This document shows positions 23,401 to 32,000 of a stretch of DNA of 46,917 nucleotides, in pieces. Every line of letters begins with the position of its first letter. Position 1 is the stretch's first letter. The stretch comes from Prevotella sp. (GTDB lineage Bacteria > Bacteroidota > Bacteroidia > Bacteroidales > Bacteroidaceae), in the NCBI GenBank assembly GCA_016285245.1, contig JAEEQH010000023.1, positions 1-46,917 on the forward strand. The letters are read 5' to 3'. The notes under the pieces are model-generated. The model did no database searches and was not told the DNA's origin. It was given only the letters and a program-made list of their open reading frames with translations. The position numbers and the translations under genes were made by a program.

Positions 23401-24093
23401 ACCTTCGTCGAGGACGACCGAATCGTCTCGAAGAAAGACGGCTTTGCCATATATAACGAAGGCTCTTGGACCGGCAGCCTCGAGGTGCTGGCTCCCGGCC
23501 AGGGCTACCTGTTCTACAACGCTGGCGACGCAGGCCGTACAATCACCTTCGAGAATGAGCTGAATATGGCTGCCGTGGATGACGACTTCGTGCCCACTTC
23601 CCGTCAGGCCGGCAGAAGGGCTGACCGTACGCCCCTCTATCAGTACGATGCCTCAGGCTTCCGCGACAACATGACCATCGTCGCCGAGGTTGAGGGCCTG
23701 CAGAAGACTGACGGTTGCCGCATCTATGCTTTCGTCAACGACGAGTGCCGTGGCGAGGGTGTCGCCGTTGGCGACCGCTTCTTCATCACGGTTCACGGCA
23801 ATAGCGGTGAGACCGTCTCGTTCCAGCTCCACGACGAGACCGTCGGCGAGCTGAGCCAGATTGACGAGACCACCCGCATGAAGAATATGCTGGGAACGGT
23901 GAAGGAGCCGTTCAAGCTGCATAAGGGCGAGACCATCATGACCGCTACAGCTATCACTACTCACACTTCATCCGTCAACGGCAGCGCCACCCGCACCTAT
24001 GACCTCAACGGTCGTGAGGTGAGCCGTCCGCAGAAGGGTGTCAATATCCGTCGTACTGCCGACGGCCGCGTGATGAAGACTGTCGTCCGTTAA
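20449..24093 (+). CDS. secreted Ig-like (BIG2-type) repeat protein, operon gene 1
   Basis: 1,214 residues. The signal peptide ends near GMLRAQ. Residues about 30-140 form a domain (FVYAELVLNGETVYD ... YEFAAFIGDELRGKG ... ILRFRVEG) that also occurs in gene 5 of this operon and, less clearly, near residues 1065-1150 (CRIYAFVNDECRGEG). Residues about 150-800 are BIG2/invasin-like beta-sandwich repeats with valine/threonine-rich strands; two units share the opening G(V/V)(S/T)(S/G)ITSP(Y/F). The segment about 865-1040 contains GWEWRTIPYGIL and GWNWIPNPY motifs, aromatic-rich and perhaps ligand-binding. The end YDLNGREV...KGVNIRRTADGR resembles the tails of other secreted proteins here and may be an export or anchoring signal. 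It is probably surface-exposed; function unknown. Confidence 0.75.
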   Translation: MKRLLLFALSLMAVTGMLRAQNSSHWSSPGGGYMDETFVYAELVLNGETVYDQSTYNSYEFAAFIGDELRGKGTVMSNPFILTTEAYILRFRVEGSLDTDDGEFITFKAYNPSTGLEYDLTVNTEEVMFTGETEAIPSSATQLGLTEPTSISLNNIYVNVGETVDPLQYVTVTPWDATLPNNIEWAYGQGGNNYFSFKNNDGIWGIKGVNPTTTGASVWMTYGSLDAEGVVYVYQPATALSRTQAELTVYLGNEPIVLDQLLQGTYELAPANTTDKVVWVSSNTQVVSHGDAWVALEAGDAVMTATVYDYDDNIRTGINPITVTVHVRQGVSSITSPYNSDDYLACSVDDDLTAYLVDGMMFNVLPSTAYDKDVTFEVSPNDYALYVDTDGHIKVKHDGSNGVVTVRSKSNPDVSCDIYVNAYNDVRNVTFNQDVLTIPLTSDNMDITDIVKANFNILPADAEGFYDSYVEITSNNTDVVDIETGEFVYSPELPITVTAKEAGTATITLEYWANDYLGQEFGNPRWTGDTKTFTINVTCGVTGITSPFQSDDSSSPYEYLDCMLGDDLTSYFVDGKAFNIVPAAATNKAVTLSYYDPGADQHCVTIDSEGTITATQGGSEWILVTSVDNPQASTYVKVRVHDEFKTLTAPVPEYTVNFTGSGMNITEILDNAIVMGPEGSYVIYEGTDYANIYNISNPNVLEINDNGAFVKAVGTTTVTMTIKWKDWLAAEFDPTGAPHETEVSASFTVIVSEGLTGLTVQYFAPQSDGNEGKIQVSSIPEGCTINPNLVEVTATYYDNDDWSNYMDNILEIGSFAVGEEEGTVWAPVTLKNIPGKVMFTATYPVGNDNISMTTDPQELGYDFQVNGGWEWRTIPYGILKSLNSLFDDNLIEIRTQSEQVYNDPTYGLFGDLDLLSQNVCFKLKTESSTGTNPGGPQPEQTEASSNYLYGGTLGVDDPITLRKGWNWIPNPYVFRRYIINGLSGTFVEDDRIVSKKDGFAIYNEGSWTGSLEVLAPGQGYLFYNAGDAGRTITFENELNMAAVDDDFVPTSRQAGRRADRTPLYQYDASGFRDNMTIVAEVEGLQKTDGCRIYAFVNDECRGEGVAVGDRFFITVHGNSGETVSFQLHDETVGELSQIDETTRMKNMLGTVKEPFKLHKGETIMTATAITTHTSSVNGSATRTYDLNGREVSRPQKGVNIRRTADGRVMKTVVR

Positions 24094-24095
24094 CG

Positions 24096-25850
24096 ATGAG
24101 CATGAAACGAACTCGCGCGTACATTATATATGTAATGTCTGCTCTGATGTTACCAGTGTCAGCGACTGCCCAGTCGCTGACACTGGGTCAGAACACCATC
24201 TCGAGTATTGCCGAGAGCGACCCGCTTATCATCACCGGTGCCATTGGCACACAGAACACCTTTTATCATTCAACGATAGGCAGTGGCTACCGCTCGCCGT
24301 GGGGCAACACCCTCTGGGCGAACATGAACATCTCCGTCTACGGCGTGAGTATGCCCTTTGCCTTCTCCTACAGCAACGACAACTCGTCGTTCTCTTTCCC
24401 CCACCTGTCGTTCCACATCGACCCGACGTACAAGAACTGGCGCGGACACTTCGGACGTTCGTCGATGACGATGTCGAGCTATATCATGAATATGTCGTTC
24501 AACGGCATCGGTCTGGAGTATGGTGGCGAACGCCTGCGCTTCGGCGCCTTCTATGGTGAGCTGCGCAACGCCATCAACGACGACCCCGCCGATCCCTCGG
24601 CACGTGCACCGCAGTATCGCCGTCTGGGCTGGGGCTTCAAGGTGGGCTACGGCTCTTCAAAGTCCTTCCTCGACCTCTTTTTGCTCCGTGCCTACGACCA
24701 GAGCAGCAGTGTGTCGCCGGAATGGCAGCAGCGCATACGGCCGCAGGAGAATATCGCCGTGGCGCTGCGGGGCGGCATGGGCGTCACCCGCTGGCTGTCG
24801 CTGCGTGGCAACCTGGCCTTTACCGCCTTCTCGAAAGACAAGGAGGCTGAGCGCGTGCACACCACCCGCCTGGACCGCTGGGACCAGATCTTCGCGGCCC
24901 GCTACTCGTCGCTGATGCGTATTGCCACCGACGTCAGCGCCAACGTCAACGTGAAGAACTTCAACACCTCCGTGTTCTACCGGATGGTGCAGCCCGACTT
25001 CACCACCCTGGGACTCTACTACACGTCGAACAACTACCAGTCGCTGGGCATTAATGCCTCGACGACCCTCTTCAACAAGATTGCCCTGACGGCATCGTTC
25101 TCTGGACAGGAGGACAATATCACCCGTAACCAGCTGTATACCACCCGCGGCTTCGTCTACAACGCCTCGGCCAGTACACAGATCTCACAGCACCTCCAGC
25201 TGGCGGCAGGCTACAACGGCTACCGGCAGGTGCAGAGCGACGGTACGGCACGTGTCAACGACACCACCCGCGTAAACCGCCGCATGAACTCCCTCTACCT
25301 GACGCCCTCGCTCATCTTCGACGGCGAGCACCTGGCACATGTCATCTCACTCACCGGCAACTATACCGAGAACAAGGACCTGAACCGCTTTGCCACCGGC
25401 GTCAGCGACGTGAAGACGTTCGCCGTCGGACTGTCGCACTCCTTGGAGCTGAAGGCGTTGGAGATGACCATCAGCACCTCGCTCTCACATCAGCAGAGCG
25501 ACGGCTACCAGACACGCTATACCAGCGACGTGCTCTCCGTGGGCACCGGTCGCTCTTTCCTGAAAGACAAGAGTCTCAGCACGTCGGCCACGTTGTCGCT
25601 GTGCTATAACGATATCAAGAACCAGCGTAAGAACCTCTCGCTGGGAACCTTCGTCACGGCGGGCTACACCCTGGCCAAGGTCCACAGCTTCTCGTTCTCT
25701 GCCGGTTTCAACAAATACAGCGATACCAACCTGAGTGCTGACCACAGCAGCACCGGCACCACCGAACTGACGGCGTCGCTGGGCTATACTTATACCTTCT
25801 CGCTGCTGCACCTGGCGAAGAAAAGACCCACCCCCGACCCCTCCCTGTGA
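24096..25850 (+). CDS. outer-membrane beta-barrel protein, operon gene 2
   Basis: 584 residues, starting 2 nt after gene 1. The signal peptide ends VSATAQ. The mature protein is a run of alternating amphipathic strands with aromatic girdles (LWANMNISVYGVSMPFAFSYS, FVYNASASTQISQHLQLAAGYNGY, SLGTFVTAGYTLAKVHSFSFSAGFNKYS, ELTASLGYTYTFSLL), typical of a large outer-membrane barrel of perhaps 20 or more strands. It is not PorP/SprF by size or motif. The barrel appears to end at YTYTF; the last 16 residues, ending KKRPTPDPSL, are encoded by a palindromic repeat and are not expected in a native barrel end. The close coupling to genes 1 and 3 suggests it exports, anchors or assembles them; this is inference. 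Confidence 0.72.
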   Translation: MSMKRTRAYIIYVMSALMLPVSATAQSLTLGQNTISSIAESDPLIITGAIGTQNTFYHSTIGSGYRSPWGNTLWANMNISVYGVSMPFAFSYSNDNSSFSFPHLSFHIDPTYKNWRGHFGRSSMTMSSYIMNMSFNGIGLEYGGERLRFGAFYGELRNAINDDPADPSARAPQYRRLGWGFKVGYGSSKSFLDLFLLRAYDQSSSVSPEWQQRIRPQENIAVALRGGMGVTRWLSLRGNLAFTAFSKDKEAERVHTTRLDRWDQIFAARYSSLMRIATDVSANVNVKNFNTSVFYRMVQPDFTTLGLYYTSNNYQSLGINASTTLFNKIALTASFSGQEDNITRNQLYTTRGFVYNASASTQISQHLQLAAGYNGYRQVQSDGTARVNDTTRVNRRMNSLYLTPSLIFDGEHLAHVISLTGNYTENKDLNRFATGVSDVKTFAVGLSHSLELKALEMTISTSLSHQQSDGYQTRYTSDVLSVGTGRSFLKDKSLSTSATLSLCYNDIKNQRKNLSLGTFVTAGYTLAKVHSFSFSAGFNKYSDTNLSADHSSTGTTELTASLGYTYTFSLLHLAKKRPTPDPSL

Positions 25851-26027
25851 GTGAGGGGAGTAGATAGATTCTATCCGAAAATGTATTTTGAGTGAAGAGA
25901 AAATGACTATAGCGAATCATCATATTGGGAACCGATGCTTGAGGAAGGCACTATTAATACTAGTGCTCCTGAATCTTCAGTTTGTCTATATACTCCCCTC
26001 CATGAAGGGAGGGGTAGGGGGTGGGTC
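25825..26027. repeat. inverted pair of GACCCACCCCC-type repeats spanning the gene 2/gene 3 junction
   Basis: The left copy at 25825-25863 starts GACCCACCCCCGACCCCTCC and ends GAGGGGAGTA. Its near-perfect reverse complement is at 25990-26027, ending AGGGGGTGGGTC. Each copy also has an internal CCCCTC/GAGGGG hairpin. The left copy supplies the C-terminus and stop of gene 2. The right copy supplies LPSMKGGVGGGS in the signal peptide of gene 3. Confidence 0.8.
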
Positions 26028-29000
26028 CCTATGGGCACAGGACGTGACCATCAGCGTCAGTCCGATGTCGCCCGTGCTGCCCCCGCAGGCTGGCGAATAC
26101 ATGAGCAACCCCGGCAAGTTCTTCAGCATCAAGCTGATGAACAACACCGACGCGGAGCAGCTCCTCCATATCGGTATGCATATAGATATGCTCTTCCCCG
26201 ACCAGGAGGTGATGATGGCTACCCCCACCAACGGCAATATCCCCCGCGAGCCTATCGTGCTGGCACCCCACCAGGCGAAGGTGCTCAACCCCGTGGAGAT
26301 GCGCAACCTGTTCCGCCACTTCACACTCAGCGACTTAGGACTCCGCGAGGACCTGATGCAGAAGCTGCAGGACGAGCCTATCGGCCTGCTGCCCGAAGGA
26401 CAGTACCAGATGTTTATGGATGCCTACCGCTGGGATCCGCAGCAGACGAATGGCGTGTTGCTCACCCATCCCGGCGACGGACGCTGCCAGTTCAACATCT
26501 GCTACCGTGCACAGTCGCCCCGCTTCCTCAGCCCCAAGGCGGCCGGCGGACTGGCCGCCGCCGACCCGATGGCGCAGTTCGCCGTGGCGAAGATCGACGT
26601 GAACAATCCCGTACAGCTCTTCACCTGGATGCAGCCCACGCTGAACTGCAACGCACAGATGGTGCAGTTCAACTACGACCTGAAGGTGGTGAAGCTCGGA
26701 GCACAGACGCCCGATGAAGCCATCCTCTACAACCCTGCCGAGTATCAGGCCTCGAAGTTGCTGAACACCACCTTCACCCTGCCGACGGCCTATCAGAATC
26801 TGTGGAAGCAGGACACCACGACGGTCTATGCCATGCAGGTGACGGCACACAGTGTGATCTCTAACAGTGCCAACTCGCTGAACTACTCGCTGATAGAGAA
26901 CGACGGAAAGAGTGACATCCTGCTGTTCCGCTTCTACGACCCGAACTTCAAGGGCATCGAACCCCAAAGCGAGAAGGGGGACAGCGTAGCCGATGCCGCC
27001 AAAGGCTCTGCTACCAACGGTAAGGAGACGACCAGCAAGGAGAAACTCTACACCTTTGAACAGCCGAAGCTCATTAAGCCCAGCTTCTACGAGAAGGTGG
27101 GACGAAAGCTGTTCGTCGGCGACAGCATCTACGTGGAGTGGCGTAAGGCCTGGTTTGCCGGTGGGCGCGGACAGAGACAGGACACCATCAAGTTCGCATA
27201 CACCGTAGCGCTATACAAGGGTAACACGGCCGACTCGCTGAAGAATATCTTCAAGTCGAAACCTATATACACCAAGAAAATCGACGAGAAGGCGAAGAAT
27301 CTCAACGACACCATCCAGTGGAAGAGTCTGAAAGGCGTGCAGGCTGGCGACTACCTCGTGCTGCGTGTCACGGCGAAGTCGACGAATGCCGCCGACAGCA
27401 TCATCAAGATGCAGGGCGACTCGCTGAACTACGTCGACTTCGCCATCGTGGAGCACTTCAAGGAGACCTTTGAGTGTGGCGAGAATACTGCCGACGTGGC
27501 TAACAAGGTACCCATAGACCACCTGCCGAAGAAGGACGAGAAGCTGAAGATCAGCGACTGGACACTGACGCTGAACGACGATGTGACACAGGACAGCAAG
27601 ACGAGGACTCTGAAGAACGGCACCGGCTGGATCAACTGGGAGGTGCTCGGCATGAACGTGCGTGTGGCCGTGAAGTTCGACAGCATCAAGGTGAATACCG
27701 ACGGCGTGGTCTACGACGGTATCCTGAACACGTATGCGAAGGGGAAGCAGACAGAGTTCACCGCCCAGCAGGCCGTCGACTCGCTGTTCTCGTCGTGGGG
27801 CCTCGACAACATCTGGGGCGACCTCGGACTGCCGAGAGACGTGGCCGACAAGGTAGGCTCGACGGTCAGCGGCGAGACGGGCAACCTGGCACAGCAGTAT
27901 AACCTGGGTTCGTACTATACCTATTTCAAGCAGGCAGAGAAACAGTGGGACCAGGTGATGGACGGCACAGGACTGGACATCTACTTCCCCACGGAGCTGC
28001 CCGACACCATCGCCAAGCTGCTGCCCGAGGACTTCTCGCTGCAGATAGCCAGCATGATGTTCACACCGAAGGGCGCCGTGATGAACGTCATCGGCGAGTT
28101 CGTGCTGCCTAAGTGCGACGTCATCGAGAACGACGTGCTCATCTTCGGTGCACCGCGTCTCTGCGTGCAGAAGGGCCGCATACTGCCCGAGGACGGTGTG
28201 CTGGCATTGCTCTCGAACTTCAGGATCAAGGATCCGGACAGCGGCTGGGACATGACGTTCAAGGCACCGCTGGAGCCCCTCGACCCGCAGGACGGCTGTT
28301 TCCTGAGGTGGGAGAACGATGAGTTCGGCGGTCTGGGCCTGGAGATTGCCATGCAGATACCGAACCTGAAACGTGTCATCGAAGGCAAGGTGGAGAACAC
28401 CCCGCCCATCCTTGACTTGCAGGCCACGATAGAGAAGAGCTGGAGCGACTGGATTGGTCGTATATCGATGGATCCGTTCCAGGCCGAGGACCTGCCGGGA
28501 TGGACCTTTACACCGGGCAAGGACATCATCTTTGACCACAGCTCGAAGAAGAACTACCAGGGCAGCAGCCTCCACTTCCCCGGCATCAACGCCATGCCGA
28601 AGACCTACGACCCGACGAAGGTGAGCAGCGAGTGCAGCGACGGCAAATGGGAGGCCTGGCAGGGCATCTACGTCAACGAGATTAGCGTACAGTTCCCGAA
28701 GTGGGCCGTCTTTGGCAAGGGCAACGAGGGTCTGAAGATTGCCGGTCAGAAGATGTTCTTCGATGCCAGTGGCATCACCTGTGACATCGCCGCCCTGAAC
28801 CTGATGGAGGCGCAGACGGGCAAGGCCGGTGGCTGGGAGTTCGACCTCGACATGGCAAAGGTGATGATTGTGCAGAACAACTTTGACTCCTGCCATATTG
28901 AGGGCCGCTTCGCCATACCGCTTTTTGGTAAGAAGGACCAGAGTGCGTCCAGCGGTTCTTCCACCGGAAAGAGTGCGTCCAGCGGTTCTGCCACTGGAAA

Positions 29001-32000
29001 CGGGAAAGGCGGCGCCACCGCTTCCGCCGCTGGAACCGGCAAGGGCGGCGGCAAGGGCAACCCCGACCAGGGCAAGATCCGCTTTACCTGCGACATCCGC
29101 CACCTGACGGACAGCACGACGACGTACTACACCTACGACAAGAGCGGCAAGAAGGTGGAGCATAAGAAACGGGTGTACGGCGAGAACGACCTGATGGCGT
29201 ACTACTTCAAGACGCAGCAGATAGACTCGCTCGACTTCTCGTGCTTCGTGGCCGACGTAGACCTCATCAAGGACCAGACATACTTCATGGTGGCGGCCAT
29301 CGACCGCAACAAGGACAAGACCGACACCTACGTGGAGCTGAACATGGGCGGTCAGATCAACATCGCCGACACCAACTCCACGGTGAACAGCATCCGCGAA
29401 TATGCGAAGAAGCTGCCGCTGAACATGGACTTCCGTGGCATCCACTTCGCGAAGATGCGCCTAGCTAACTTCTCGTACAAGGACAGCGCTGCCGTCTATA
29501 AGAATATCAATACCTACTTCAACGACAGCCTTGGAATCAAACGCCTGCGCTCGGAGGCTGAATGGTCGGAGAAGCATAGCGGCGCCATCAACCTGTTCGA
29601 GAGCAAGGAGATAGCGCTGACCAGCAAGTGCTTCTTCGATGCCGGCGAGTGGTCGCTGTCGTCGCCGAAGAAGAATCTCGGTCCGTTCTCCGTGGAACTG
29701 TCAAACTGGAGCTTCGACTATAAGAATGAGAAACTGACACTTGGCATCGAAGGTACTATCGGCCTCTGCGAAGACAAGATCAACACCGCCGTCGGCATCG
29801 ACATCTCGGCGAAGCTCACCATCCCCGGCGACCTCTCCAATATCTCGGGCTACCAGCTCAGCGAGGGCAAGGTGGAGTTCAAGAGCATCAAGCTCGACTG
29901 CGACTTCTCCGTGCTCCACTTCAAGGGTGAGCTGAACGTGACTGGTGAGGACAGCGCCGACAAGGGCTATGCCGGCAGCCTCGACATCGACATCAAGGGC
30001 CTGTTCGCCGTCAAGTGCAACGGCGGCTACTTCGAACATACCACGCAGGACGGCGAGAAACCGGCTGAAGGCAGCGGGCTGACCGTTCCTGACAAATACG
30101 CCTGGGGCTACTTCACCGTGGACATCAGCAGCGGCGCCGGCATCCATTTCGACCCCGTGGTCATCAACCGCATAGCCGGTGGCTTCTACTTCAATGCAAG
30201 GCCGGCAGGGAAGAGCGGAAAAGACGAAGGTGGCATCAAGGCTCAGGCACGGTATGGACTGATTGGCGTGTCGTTCGGACTGGGACTACAGTCATCGGCA
30301 GGCAAGGAGACGCTCTCTGCCGACGTCGACCTCAACGTGGTCTACGACCGTCAGGGCAACAACGGCAACGGCTGTCTCACCACCTTCCTCTTCAAGGGTA
30401 ACATGAAGGCTGTCAGCGGACTGGTGGAGGCAAAGGTACAACTGCTCTACCAGAACGACGACAAGGACCGCTTCCTCTCATTGGACATCACCGTCGAGGC
30501 TACCAGCAGTAAGCTCTCAGGCAAGGTGGGTAAGTACATGGAGAAGGCCAACGCCGAACTGGTGAAGATGCAGAAGACGCTCGACGACTTCCAGCAGAAC
30601 CTGGAGAGCGACGTGAAGAACTTCGTGGCCGACATCCCCATGCCCGGCATGGACTCCTTCAAGAGCGACTACGACAGCAAGAGCGACAAGAACCAACATG
30701 CCAAAGAGGAGAAATCGATAGACGAGGAGGCGAAGGCGAAGGCTGATGCCAACAAGCCCCGCGCCGCTGAGTTCAATATCCCCTTGCAGTTCAAGATAAC
30801 ATGGAAGGAGAACGGTGTGAAGAAGTCGCCCATGCGCTGGCACCTCTATCTCGGTGAACCCGAAGAGAAGAAGCGCTGCCAGTTCGTGCTCGTCGACTTC
30901 AAGTCGAGCATCGTCAACGTCAACATCGGTGCAAACGCCTACCTCTGCATTGGTAACGAACTGCCTGGCGACGGACAGCTACCGCCTATTCCTACCGTCA
31001 TCACCGACTTCCTCAACGGCGGAAGCAGTCAGGTGAACACCAACGCCAGCCTCGACAAGGCTCAGCGCTCGCGCAGCGCGGCCATCAAGGCGTTGCTGCC
31101 CACCGGCGAGAACGTCAAGGGCGGTGTGATGATCGGTGCCTCGGCGTGGGGCTTCATCGACATCGACCTCGGACTGTTCTACGGCTCGCTGAACGCCATC
31201 GCCGGCTTCGATATGTCGCTGGTCAACTACGGCAATACCGCCTTCTGTACCAACCTCCACCGCCCGATGGGTAAGAACGGCTGGTATGCCATGGGACAGT
31301 TCTATGCCTACCTCGCAGCGAAGTTCGGCCTGCACATCAAGCTGGGCAAGCTCATCGACCGTAAGATTGACATCGTTGATGCCGGTATCGGCGGCGTCTT
31401 CGAGTGTGGTATGCCTAGTCCTACATGGGTCGACGGCAAGGCCCGCGTGAAGATGAGCCTCCTGGCCGGTCTGGTGAAGATTGACCGTAGCTTCAACTTC
31501 ACCTGCGGACAGCGATGCGAGGCGTTCGTGGGTAATGCCCTCGACGGCTTCAACCTCTTCGACTACTGCAACATTGCCAGCGACAGTCTGGGACTGGGCT
31601 GGTATGACGAAGGCATCAGCGTGCGCGACTTCAACAAGGCTATGTTCACGACAACGGCTTCCCTCGGCGCCCAGTACCGCCTTGTAGACCCCAGCGACCA
31701 GCTGGCCCTGTCGAACAAGACGGGCTACGACGCATCGACGCTCAACCTGAATGCCGCACGTACGTATGTCTTCGACCTGAACACCGACCTCTCCGACAGC
31801 GAGTCATCGACCTACGGCTCTATTGCTGCCGAGCTCTACGAGTTTGACTTCTCGAAATCCTCCATCCAGTGGAAGTACACCGTCAAATCTACCATTGAGA
31901 ATTGTGGCTTCGAGTCGGTCAACCAGACCAACATGGAGATGGACAGCAAGTACTATTCGAATAAGAAAGCCAAGAAAAACAGCGACCTGCTGAATCCCGA

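Noticed and set aside
24096..25850. PorP/SprF-type protein for operon gene 2
   Set aside because: It is about twice the usual PorP/SprF length and does not show the family's N-terminal pattern that I would expect, so only a general outer-membrane barrel call is made.
27211..29445. 744-codon open frame antisense to the TANFOR giant
   Set aside because: It is a shadow of biased codon use on the plus strand. It has no signal, domain or promoter, and the sense frame runs continuously across it.
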